Of a stretch of DNA of 64,000 bases, positions 25,235-37,319 are shown piece by piece; position 1 is the first letter of the stretch, and each line of letters starts with the position of its first letter. Below the pieces are notes generated by a model, which ran no database searches, was not told the origin of the DNA, and worked only from the letters and a program-made list of their open reading frames with translations. Source of the DNA: Fratercula arctica (lineage: Eukaryota > Chordata > Aves > Charadriiformes > Alcidae); the NCBI GenBank assembly GCA_947846985.1, contig CANTUZ010000004.1:53359672-53423671 (forward strand), read 5' to 3'. The translations under genes and the position numbers were made by a program.

Positions 25235-27567
25235 CACACATGGAAACTTCAGTATGTTGGCTTGTGTTCTGCCTACAATTTTTAGTCCAAGAGGAATTGC
25301 CCACCAAATACCCCACCATGCAATGCTCTTCATGACTCCTGAAGTGACATACGACTTCTACTGACATCTCTGACACAACTAAATCCTAGCACTCTTATTT
25401 GCTTGCTTCCTAATTCTTCATTTCTGTACATTGGCTTTTATCTAACATGACAAGAATTTCTATAACGATTCAGATAAGCACTCACAATTCTTTTAAGAGG
25501 TACTCTCCCTCTGTGTTGGATATGACATTGTATAGCAGATCTGAGGTCAGTTTAATCCAAGCCTCTTTTTTTTTTTTTTTCCTTTACCAGGTACCTGAAT
25601 ACATCTGAAAAAAGAAGCTTAAGATAAAGACATTAGAATATCCGTATACACCTGCCTCCTCTTCCTATAGGAAGAGCTGGTGTGCATCCCATGCATACAG
25701 CAAAGATCCTGCCCTGGTACCTCTCTCTGGTTTTTAATCAAGTCTTTAGATTTCACTCCCTTCCAATTTCTTTCATAACCAGTCAGTACCAATTTCTGGT
25801 ACCTGTCTTCTCCTTAAAGCTTTTACTCCTTTCCCTGTCCAGGAGTTCAGGTGGTTAACACGTGTCATGGGACGGACACATGGCAGATCCATGGGGTGCT
25901 GCTCCCACAGATCCAGAGGGGCATCAGTGACGGGCTCGGCCACCTCATGGAAAACAGCACCGAAGGGATTAGCCCTTTGGCTCTCAGGAGGAATAACAGA
26001 TATTTGTTTTTTGTTGTCAGCGCTACCAGTAGTCAGGCTTTACCACGGAAACTGCTGATCGAATTGCCAAACTGAATTAACTGAATCCTAGTCATATGCG
26101 TATTTGTTGAAGAGGTAAAAATTGTCTTTCAAGATACAAAGTTCATTCGGTCATATCATTGTTGTGGTAGAAATTCATATTTTTGCCTGATTTATTACTG
26201 AGTAACCTCTTGAATGTCCAAGGATATCACTCACTCACCTCCCACTATAAGCCTTGAAGCCTGCTGAAATCCCTATTGATCCACCGCTAACTCCCCTGAA
26301 TTCGTGAGTCAACAGTAGCAGCGGAAACTATAGCTTGCAGGCCTTACTGCAGAAGCCCATCTGTCAAAAGTCTGGTAGCACACACAACTGTTTTCTCAAA
26401 GAATTGTTAATTTGCCTCTCTGCCATCTGTGACACTTTAAAGAGTCAAAAGCCAATGTTGCTCATCTCAATACGCAAATCTCTATTGCCGCTGCTCCTCA
26501 CAAAGGTTCACTGCCTAGATCTGCATATTCTGCAGATCTGAATTTCCCTGGATAACATGTCTTTTAGTATTTACATTTTTATTAGTAATACTGTAACACA
26601 GCAGTTCTGCCCACCCCAGAGGACTTCAAAGTCACATACAGTGCCAATGAAAAGCTCCAGCTTCTTCAACAGAGTGACAGCTGACAGCTAAAGAATGTGC
26701 CTAACAATTACAGATTTCATCAGATTACAACCTTAATGACAGAAAAAAAATCCACCTTTAGTAAAAGAGCCATGGAATCTAAATATCCTCATCAAGCAGG
26801 TAGCACCAGTATTTCACCTTCAGTGGAAAATACCTGTGTGTTAAATTGAACGACTGACAATTAACTTGCTTCAGAAAGGAAATGATAATCACACCTGCTT
26901 CCAAATCTGATGTGTACCACACCGAAGTAGTCTACTGATTATGTATTTCAGAAAGCATGTATTGGGATACAATTGGGGAAGACACTCAAGTTCTGCAAAT
27001 ATATCACTGTATATTTCAGTACATCTTAAGTGTTAATACTATTAACATATAACATTTATGAAGAATCTCCTTTCTTCCTTAATCCCATTGAGATTTTCAT
27101 TAAAGGTTAATTTTAAAGGAAGTTAGTGACTTCAATCATACCTTATTGACCATAGTTTCTTATTAGAACTGCCACGTTTCTCAGGCAATATACCACCATG
27201 CTCTATTAAACCAGTGCCCGCTGCAAATTCTTACCTAGCTCAAAATGACCTGCAAGCGGTTTGGATCTACAAATACAGAGCTACCCTTTATCAAGAGACC
27301 ACCTGCTTATTTAACATCTCTATTTGATTAACAGAGGACACAAAACTGTTATTGTTCTCTATTTGCTATGTCTGCAGGAAAACCTGCTTAATATTAATAT
27401 CATGGTGGTCTTGAAAAAGGGACAGATTGTACTTCAGTAGAACCCTTCTTTGGTAAACATTCAGCAAACACTTTTATGCCCTTGTAATCAATAGGAAATG
27501 GCCATGGACAATGAAGACTATTTTAAATGGTGTCACATCACCTTGCTGCGTATTTTCTATTAAGTTT

Positions 27568-27619
27568 AAAAAAAAAAAAAAAAACAAAACAAAAACAAAA
27601 CAAAACCAAAAAAAACCCC
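27568..27619 (+). repeat. A17 run followed by AAAAC-type low-complexity repeat
   Basis: Seventeen A, then AAAAC and AAAAAC units ending in CCCC. It looks like an A tract decaying by A-to-C changes. No retroposed body recognised beside it. Confidence 0.85.
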
Positions 27620-30600
27620 ACCAATCCAATTACTGTTAGTAGGAGTGAAAAGTCACTTCAGTAGAGATGAAACTCAGGTCTAATCTGCTGTGTGTGTACA
27701 TACTTGATTTTATTTTTTTTCCCCCAGGTAATTATTCCTGAAGGTTAACAGTGCACACATAATTGAGAAAGAACATAGCTTTTCCAAAGACAAAAGACCT
27801 GGATTGTAGGAAGATGAGCTATTAACAAACTGAAAAGTAAAACAGGTATCCCCAGTTCACTTTCTTCATCTCCAGGCATGCTACAATCTTGCTAAGGGGA
27901 CACTTCTAGCTTTACTACCTTTTTACTGCCACACCCTCATTACAACAACTTGCAATCTGTGTCAGTTCCCCAGATTTACCAGCCATTTTACTGCTTTGAG
28001 AGATGTTCAACAAGTCTCTCGGTGCAAGGAAAAGTACCAATAGCAACAGACACCCAAACATATTCGTAAGAGTATTAATAATAATATATTATATTTATAC
28101 TAGAACACATGAACAACTGAGCAACCAACAGCATCGATCTATCATTTCAAGACAGTTCAGGATGCACAGTAGAAATGTATATGGAAATTAGGAACTCCTC
28201 ATTAATAGTTTTCATTTGTCAGACATGGAAAAAACTCTGCAAGCAAAATTCTCCTTTGGTAGTATTGATTTAGAAATACAAACTTAACACAGGATTAGAT
28301 GCTTAAGGTTTTAACAGCGAACACACACACAAAGAAGTAGTCAATAATGACAATGAAAGGCCAATTTCTTCTTAGCGGTTATTTCTAAAAAACCATCTCT
28401 AAGTGAAGATATCCTCAGTCTCTAGACAAAGGCAGTCACCCTCACACCTCAACGATATATTTGTCACCTCCATATTCAATGATATATTTCAACTATCTCT
28501 CACTCCAATTCTGTGATGTGTCATGTTGAGATGCCATTGTTTTTTCATTAATTTTGACAATTAAAATGTACTAAACACTTAGCTTTTTGGACTACTACTA
28601 ATGAAGGGAGTCCCTCATTAATATGAATGTTCATATCACTTCTGGATCCAGACTCCTATGTACAAGATTACAGAACTACAGTAGCAATAGTTTTATTTTT
28701 TCCTTTTTACAAATCACTGAATCAAATAATTATGTGGAAAATGCCATTCTTACAAAATAATAAATCAGATAGAGTTTAAGAATTTATCCTTTTCCGAAAT
28801 CACGAGGAACTAGAGATGCAGTTTAACAAGCAACTTTTCCTTCTTCCTATTCGTCTCTTCTTTAATATTTTGCAAGCTACTTCTCTGTACAACACACTTG
28901 ATCAGATAGGAGTATCAAGTCCTTCAGCGATTACAAATAAAGGACAGAGGAGTATCAATAACCGTGTTTAAAAACTGCAAAGTTAAATGACCCATAAATA
29001 CTGGACTGTTACATGCCACCCCTCAACCTGAGGACAACACACAGCACGCAGATTTTAATCAAATAAATAGTATAGCAGGAAACAAGATGAGCAACACTCA
29101 TTACTGTGACTATAAAACCAAATACAGGAGCAAGCTGGGAGCACTGGACACACCACTGCTGTGGACAGTACAGCCCAATGGACAAGACATCAAACCAGCA
29201 CCAGGATAGAAAATGCAAGTTGGGTTATCTCCACAACCCAGATCCTTTTTGACTTCAGGGATATCACTTCAGTCTCAGCTTCAAAAATAAACACTGTAAC
29301 ATTGAGAAAGGAGTGGGGGAAATCTCTAAAATGGTTTGATTACTGTTTGATAGAAAAGTTTGGGGTTTTGTTTTAAATGAAGGGACAGCTGAACCCATGA
29401 GTCAGTGTCTGAAGTCAGTGAGGGCATGGGAGACTGACAAACATGAACTACTTCGAGTAGCGCTTGCCTTGCACTTAAAGCAGGGAAGGTAAGTGCCACC
29501 AAGGTCAGGTCTGCTTTCCCCTAATATCCACGAACGTAGAAGCTGTCAGATTTTCATCATATGTACATATGTATTTAAGTGACTTTACAGTGAGAATGGC
29601 TGAAACATCAGTCCCTGTTCCTGTCCATTTAAGTAAGTGTTTGCTAACCGAAAGCTCAAAAATCCAATGACCTTTTATAGTTGTAGCAACAGCTCTATTA
29701 TCCTGCCAATATCTACTCTCTCATGAACACTATGCTCATTAGTTGACATTAAGCTTGATTGCCGTAAAGGTGATGTAGCTGAGCTTTAAATGGTACCTGC
29801 ATTGTCCTATGGATATTTATTCCACAGCTATTCTGTAATTAAAGGCTTTATCAAGCCCTTGGAGAAATTCACTTACAAATAGAGTTAAGGAAATGTGAGT
29901 TGTTCTAAATTACTGTATTTTCACCCAGCAATTCAGCTGACTGCCAGAAAACGCAGCCAAAAATCTCAAACACTTTTTAGATGAGGAAATGAGATTAGCA
30001 ACAATCAGATCACACTACTACTATGTTATTTTGAGAGACCTTTCAAGGTACTGACCTAAACATCAATTATCCTTCTGCCTCACATGCATACAAATAAGTG
30101 GCTTGAATCCCACAATTTGGAACACAGCTGGTGATTCTGATGGTTGAACAATACTTGATGTTCAAAGAAAAACCTCCAGAATGCACTTCCTTGCAGCAAA
30201 ACAGAATAAAGTCTACATTTCCCACTCAACCAAAATATTAACACACCAAGAGCTAAGAGACAGAGCTATGGTCAGTCAATAACTCTTTCATATGCGATCT
30301 GAGTAACAGCAAAGCCCACTTCCCACCCTTTCATAGCTAATTCTTGCCATTTTAAGTGTGGTTAAAATAAATCCACAGCAATTTAACCCAATATAAACAT
30401 GAGATACCACATAAAGACAGATCACATGAAGCCTACAAAGCTCTCATCTACAAATCAACTCATTGTTCCAGCCCTTGATTTTAGAAGCAGTGACAGACAG
30501 GTTAAATGTGAGTGCTGAAGGATGCAGACACAGCACATTATATCTCCATTTTAACCTTTCTTAAAGGTAGCCTTAGAAAGGGCAGTAAACTCTGTTATTT

Positions 30601-32645
30601 CAGTGAATTATGCTATACAGATTTAAAAGATTTATTTCTTTCTACACCCATCAACATTCATTTTTAGTGTAATTAAACTGCTCTCATGGATCGATGAGCA
30701 CAGATAACAACTGAAAGTAGGGCGAGAGCATCCACCAGCAATCTTTTTCATTAAGTACATAACCAAATATTATTTGTTAGGCTGAAACATAAAATGCATC
30801 TAAAGGATCTCATTTTGTTTGAAACCTGAGGGGACAGCCAGAGCATGTGACCTTCTGAGAGATGAGGACATACAACTGAAGCTTTCAGGAACAAACAAGT
30901 CAATCCTTATTACTTCTATGAGGTTTAAATCTAATTTCTACAGGTGAGGCTCTAACAAAAATATAAATGAAATAAAAATGGTAGCTGTTAGAATTAGGCA
31001 CTTAGCAATAATATAATCACAAAATAAAATAAATCCAAAAGCTTTAACAAAAAAGAATCTAAATATTCTGGATGTCTATAAGCAAATCCAATTTCCAAGT
31101 TTTCTCAAGTTGACAGTTCTTTAAAATCATCATATAATCAGGAAATTAAATAGGAAGTATCATTGAGGAAGCAGGGGAAGAGTAATGAGAGACAGCAGCA
31201 AGAAAGTAATGTTTGGCTTTTTTAATCCAGCCCTTTGTTATTTTTTTTCTGTGTTGCTTAAAATATTATCAGCACTAGTTGCAATACAAAAATCTGCTTC
31301 CATAATAACCACCCCCATCCCCAAAACAACAACAAAAATTGCTTCAGAATACATAGGACGCATTTTTTTCTGAGGGAAATGACATCTAAGGATGTCTAAG
31401 TTAGTTCGCCTAGCAAATGTTTCAGTCTTCAGAGAACCTGAATTTGGACTTTGGTGTTCTCTTCTGGCTCTGTCCCAATATTAAACCAATTCTTGCACAG
31501 AGGTATCTTATAAAGGTCTAGGTATTAAAAAAACCTCCTTCACACTGTGTACGGACCCTGCATGAACAGCCTTTATATCTGGGATAGCGACAGTGGCATC
31601 AACAGCAAAAGCACAAAGCACCACAGCTACACAGCACATAGACCAGTGAGTGACTATGTCCATTTAGTAACGCTTGTGATGGCTTTTTTTCCACTCCCAT
31701 AAAAACCAAAAGCCATTTCAGTAAATTCTAGAACAGCAATATTTAATTTTTCAGACAATCCTGGCCAAAAAGATACATATTTTATATCCGTTTGCATATT
31801 TTTACATTTGAGTACTAGCAGAATTTAAAAGCATTACCATCATTGGTATTAATAGACTTTGCGTGCTTAAATCTCACAAAGAGAGCTGAGAGTATTTCCC
31901 TTAGCTTTCATTATTCAATGCTTTAACTGCTAAAAACGTCCTTGTTCCAGCACCCCTGCAAGAATAACGGTACTAGGCAAGAGAATATTTGAGTTTTAGA
32001 AATCTCAAGAGGCAGCATCCTACTCAGTTACATCATCTAAAGATATTCACACTTTACCTGTGAATGACATGGAGGCCAAGACAAGGTTAGGGCAATGACC
32101 TACCATTGACTCATTAATGGCCCTGCACCACATCTGCAAGCCTGTTCTCAACATGCAGTCGCAGAAATGGTTACTCAATTTTTCAGGATGATTGGAAGCT
32201 TCATATTCCAGGTGTAAAAAGAGACTCTCAGTCCTCAGTATCTTGCGTTTCTAATTACCATAAAAATACTCTTCTGTGCTTTTCTGAAAGGGAGAACTAC
32301 AGCTGACAGGGTAATCCCAAAGAGCAATACAATTACTTGTGTTGGCCTTCTCTTCCTCAACAGTGGCTCATTAAGAGCCTTGATGCCGGTGAAAATTGTG
32401 TCAACATTTTCCCTTAATACAAAGCAGTAGCTTTCCAGTTGCTGACTATTTTGACATTTCTAGCTGAAAGAAAAAACATTTCAAAGTCTGTATTGTCTGT
32501 AAGGGATACACAGAGTGGACGATCTGTTTATTCTTGCACATTTGCTTTCAAGGTTTATCACTTGGTCCATGTACGAAGGGGGAAAAAAAGCAAAACATGC
32601 AAAGAAATCACAAAGAGAATACAAAAGAGGAGCTTATCTGCTTAC

Positions 32646-32915
32646 GTATGCTGTGAGCAAACTGTACAACTGGAGCAAAGGGGGATGCAGAGAATATGGG
32701 GCATTGACCCTCATTGCCTTCCTCACATTCAAAGCAGGAGTCGATCTGGAAGAAAACTGCCACTGCCAGGTGGGCTGAAGATTTGGCACTGCTCCCTTTG
32801 TTTATTGTGTACAGATTACAGACAACATCTCCCACAAGGTAACATGCTCGACAATCTCCACAGCATCCCTGTGAAGGTAACTTACAGGACCCATTTTGTG
32901 ACTCTGACCAATGTC
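32646..32915 (-). other. Possible Cys-rich exon of an extracellular protein (unconfirmed)
   Basis: A minus-strand open frame (full span 32970-32608, 120 codons) contains a segment bounded by a plausible acceptor (T-rich, ending ttgattgcag, before 32915) and a donor (atac|gtaagc, after 32646). The bounded segment is 270 nt. Both boundaries are phase 1, so it would be a symmetric 1-1 exon, typical of extracellular modules. It encodes 9 cysteines in about 90 residues, including SCKLPSQGCCGDCRAC and CFECEEGNEGQC. The C-x6-CC-x2-C spacing resembles the end of a von Willebrand factor C module (compare GECCGRC in VWF), but the rest does not fit a VWC domain well. A better-matching donor (gtaagt) lies inside the segment. 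Overlapping it on the plus strand is the longest frame in the window (32439-32972, 177 codons), which shows that long frames occur by chance here. Product unknown. Confidence 0.2.
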
Positions 32916-35482
32916 CTGCAATCAAAGAATACATGCAACCCAAAGGCAAAGATGCTGTGGGTCCCACCATGAGGCTGCCACGCTGAGCGATGAAAGAAAG
33001 ATAGGAAGATAGAAGAAAGCCTCACGCAGGCTGGGTTCTGCATCTGCCTCGCATTCCTGGACAGCCCCAGATGAGTCTCTTAACTGGTCTGGGTTACAGC
33101 TTCGCTATATAATGCTTGGAAATCGTACTGAATTGATGGAAAGTGCCACAGACAAGCTGACAGCAGCAGTCAGCAACAAGTACACGTGCATCAGGTTTCC
33201 CACCACAGGACTTCACGTGCTAGCTTACCCCATAAATGTGGGGATTTATGGCAAAGGCAGCAAGACTATCCCAAGTTTAGCTTCTTTGCACTAATATATT
33301 TTCATTTTTATTGTCTTTTTCAGCATTTCTGTCTCCTGCTCTTGCCCTGGCCAGCTTCTTTGTGCTGCCTTTGATGCTTTCACTGACTTAGCCAAGGAAA
33401 TATTAGTCATACATATAAAGCTGTTTTCTGCCACTATTACTGATACTAAACAATACCATATAACACACAATTCTTCTTCTCTGGCCTAATTCAGTAAGAA
33501 TGAAGGAAATAAAACACAAGCTACAGAATTTAGTATTTTCTTTCAAAACAGTTTTCAAGCTTATCTAAACAATTTTATATAAGGAATAGAATTTATCTAA
33601 TACAATACAATTACTCCACAGAGAGACACCAAAGGGTAAAGAAAAGCAAGGAAGTAAACACGAATAACCCTGTCAGGATACATTTAGCTCCCACTCTGCA
33701 ACTCCTCCTACACATAAAAAACACATAACCACAGAAGTCAACATACACTATACAATATTTATTACCAGCTTATTGATACAAATATGAAATTATTCATTTG
33801 TAGAAAGGATCTATCTGTAATTTTTGCTTTTATGACCAGTTAACGTGTAACTGAACTTAATACAAAATCAATGATTTCTAGAGGGTTACAGTCTTGCAGT
33901 GACTGTTGCGTTCATTATTAGATTTCCTAATCTTACTTTCCTAACCATGACGTTTCTCACAGATTAGTCAGTGGTGGATGTCAGCTACTCCACATCTTTG
34001 AGTTCACCGAAGTCTCAATAAGGCAGCTGACCCATGCGAGACAAATTATCAAATGTGGTAAGTCACCACAGCTCCATTGACTCCATCAATGCCACCAAAG
34101 AGGGGTCTGGTTTTCCAGATGTACACGGATGTATTTGACATAACTCTGGTACAATGGTGGCTTTATCAAGCTCTCCAGCACGCTTCCCATCCTCACCTGC
34201 TCTTCTCAGATGCAGCTCTCATTGCCACCACTCTCCTCTGAACCTTCTCAAGTAACCAAATCAGCTTGGAGACAGCCCTACTTTATTTTGCTGCACAGTA
34301 GTGCAGACATGGGTGCCATCTGTACATCATCTGCTGACAGCTCAAAGATGCACCCCACCCCCCTCCTCCTTTCTAATTAACTTGGGCCAAACACTAGGCT
34401 ATTTCTGAAAAAAGATTCAGTGTGGGAATGACTACTAACATGTAACAAGGAACTGAATATCTGTACCCCTATTCTTAAAATTAGTCTCACTTTTAACAAT
34501 CTGTTTCTACTTGAAACACTGAGCATCCATTCTTAAAGAAGAAAAGAAGCAGCTTCAACTATGACAATGCAGCTATTGTGCCTATTCACCAGATAATGTG
34601 CTGCAAAGACTTACACACAGATATTTTATCTTCTTTAACAAAACAACTAGCTGCTCCATCTATTCATTCAATCTCCAGTTTAGCATCATTGCCTCTCTAA
34701 CATTTCTAGCACTGAATTAACTGGCCTCTTTAGTCTTCACAAATGCATTAGCAAAGCTTCCCATCAAAATATCACTCAAAGTACTATTATTAGCTTAGCT
34801 TTAATATAGCACAGAAATTAAGAATGGCTGCAGCTAGAAAAAGCCTACATAGATGTTACTCGTCTGACAGCTTCAGGCTTATTCTCAACACATTAAATAA
34901 CTCAAAAATGACTCAGCCAGCTATTCACTGACATCAGCCCCTGCACAGCTGAGTAAGTAATGTTAAGGGCCTGTAAATAGAAGGAAATCCTATTATGAAT
35001 GCCAGGAGGGGCATCAGTCTTTTCTTCCAAGCCACTGCTCCCTATGAATGAGGGGAACAGCACTAAGAACCAAACACAAAGCCGGATCTCCAGCAGCTAC
35101 AGTAAAGCCACACATTCTTCCAAGGTGGGGACACCCAGGGAAAAAGCTCCAAAAGACTCAGGAGCTGCTGAAATACATAAGTTTTTCAGAGGCAAATCTT
35201 AAACATTAAAATGTCTACAGTAACAGAAACTTCACAGAAACTATACTGTGTTAACACCACCTGGCTGTTCAAGCTTCTTGCAGTTTTTGGCTTTTTAATC
35301 TGCTTTTGCCATTTTCTTCTTTCAAGTCCGAACAACCCCAATGCCGTTGGCCAGCCCACAGCCGGGCAGCCAGGGAGAAGCTGGGCTCTACCGCCCTTCG
35401 TCTGCAGCTGAGCCATCTGCACTGAAAGTTAGCTTTTATGAAGAAAAGTATATTGCATTCCTGGGATTTCTCTGCCATCTAT

Positions 35483-35497
35483 GCTGCCTTCTGCTGG
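35483..35497 (-). promoter_or_regulatory. CTCF-like motif, weak
   Basis: Minus strand ccagcagaaggcagc fits the vertebrate CTCF core CCASYAGRKGGCRS at every position but one (A where G or T is expected). Such matches occur by chance, so occupancy is unproven. Confidence 0.25.
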
Positions 35498-36621
35498 ATA
35501 GAACACACCTGGAAACCCAGCAGATGCCTTACATGTTTCCAGATAGACCCAAAAAATGGAGTAAATGGATACGAAAGGAGAAACTTTTAGTCACCGCAAA
35601 AAGTCCTGCCAAAGAACATTTGGCAAGTCCTGTTATTGAGGTGCATATAAGCGTAAGCAAATCCTTTCTGTCATTCCAGTGACTTGAGGAGAAGAAGGAA
35701 AAAGGGGATGAAGAATGTCTTACAGAAGGGAATATCCTTGCAGAAATGGCAGCCACTCTGGGCTAACCAGAAAACACCAGCTCAACCTCAATGCCAAAGC
35801 CTAACTCACCATTCAAAGCAAGGGAATCAGATTCCACTCGGGTTTTACCTTGGCACAGATCCTTTGGTTCTACCTTTGAACTACACCATTTTCTGTGATT
35901 AGGACTCAAGGCCATTATTTCTGTCCCTTAAAAAAAAGGACTGAACTAAGCTGAGAGTAACTTTATTTGGTATTAATAAAGGTTGGGCAACGGGTAAGTT
36001 TTAACTCAGATATATTTATTCAAGAACATTAAAGTAATATAAAAACATCTGATAATACAAAAATTAGTAAGAGTAAATGCCTTGCTTCTCACACTGATTG
36101 CTTCTGGAATTAATGAGGGACCTTTCTCCTCTCAATTGTGCTGAAAGGTTTGCATTTCCCTCCCTTCTTTCAAACCCTCTAAGGTATTGCTATAATGAGC
36201 ATTTGTCCTGGAGACTGCTAGACAGATTTAGCATGTTTTGGCTATCATTTCTATGTGACAACTACTAAATTTCATCAGGAGAGCTCACATAAGCACCACT
36301 GCAACACTTGCTAGACTGGACCACAGTTCAGTGATGTGTTAAAAATGGGAATGTTGCAGCTTGCCCCTCTGTGGCTTCTGCCATCTAAGGAGGGCAGAGA
36401 TCAGCCCTGTAACACAACACTTACCTGTAGGCCACCAAACTGGCCTTTATAGTATTTTCCTCATTAACTGTAAAGAGAATGAGCTGCCACAGAGTCCAGG
36501 GAGAGCCATATCTCTCTATAGACTCACTTGCAAAAGAAAAAAAACAAAACATATTTTCAGAGGATTACATATTTTATAACAACATTTATTTCTCTGTCAT
36601 AAGCAGCCTGACAGAGACTTC

Positions 36622-36671
36622 TCCTCTTTACAGAAATTATAAAATATCCTCTTTACAGATATTATAAAATA
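36622..36671 (+). repeat. 25 bp tandem duplication
   Basis: Two adjacent 25 bp copies (36622-36646 and 36647-36671) beginning tcctctttacaga/tcctctttacagat and ending attataaaata. They differ at one base, so the duplication is recent or conserved. Confidence 0.9.
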
Positions 36672-36946
36672 CTGACTGCATGGTCTCTTAAAATAACTCT
36701 GCCCTTAGCTCTCATTACAAGAATTTAATTCTTCCAGTGCTCACACACAGCTTGAATTTTATTTACACCAGTACAAATTAAGAGTATTCCATTTCAAGAT
36801 TATCTGAATCATACTGAAAATAATTAATTTAACTGAAACTATATCACAGCCATGGTCTCACTCATACTTAAAATTTTGGTGTAATTCACATGAAGTAACA
36901 TCAGAAGACATCATATCTGAGCAAGAGATACTTAGACTCTCAGATT

Positions 36947-37003
36947 ACTCCTCATTTACCACTAGAGGCCAGCAGTTCACCTGCTGCTGCTACACTGAGG
37001 AGT
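36947..37003. other. Imperfect hairpin with inner CAGCAG/CTGCTG arms
   Basis: Outer arms actcctca (36947-36954) and tgaggagt (36996-37003) are perfect reverse complements. An inner pair, cagcag (36970-36975) and ctgctg (36981-36986), closes a 5-base loop. The sequence between outer and inner arms is unpaired. A weak CTCF-like string ccactagaggccagc lies at 36959-36973. Confidence 0.5.
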
Positions 37004-37233
37004 ACCTGACCACCTACAGGTAATTCTGCTCCTTCTTCCACCTGCTAAACCATATTAAAATAGGCTAGAAATATATACACTCTTGTCTTACACACAAGGA
37101 ATAGCTCCTCTTGGTCATAAGGGATGCTACATATTGGGAGAGAGAACTTAGGCAATCATGTATTTAATGGAGGTACACACATATGCACAATACCTATAAA
37201 CAAAAATACAAAAGTTTTGCAATGAGGAGAGGA

Positions 37234-37319
37234 ATAAAAATCTTGGGTTTTTTGGGTTGGTTTTTTGTTTGGGTGGTGTTGTTTTTGGTTTGGTGTTGTT
37301 TTTTGTTTTTTTTTTTTCT
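37234..37319. repeat. G/T-rich low-complexity tract
   Basis: About 85 bp of T runs broken by GG and GGG, ending in 12-13 T. The minus strand reads as AAAACC-type repeat. It produces the Lys/Pro/Asn-rich middle of an 88-codon minus frame (37148-37414), which is not considered a gene. Confidence 0.85.

Larger units (their letters stand above)
23467..32645. other. Noncoding unique sequence
   Basis: No gene recognised. A mildly GC-rich block at 25840-26060 has overlapping 63- and 74-codon frames with no recognisable domain. Overlapping frames on both strands at 23974-24237 are likewise uncharacterised. T runs lie at 25216-25234 (19) and 25566-25580 (15), and there is an A/C-rich tract at 27568. 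An imperfect duplication around ACGATATATTT/ATGATATATTT is visible near 28450-28490. No RNA gene or mobile element recognised. Confidence 0.6.

Noticed and set aside
32050..32110. Possible MIR trace (ggaggccaagacaaggtta)
   Set aside because: One short partial match to the 'gaggcacagagaggtta' block without the neighbouring blocks.
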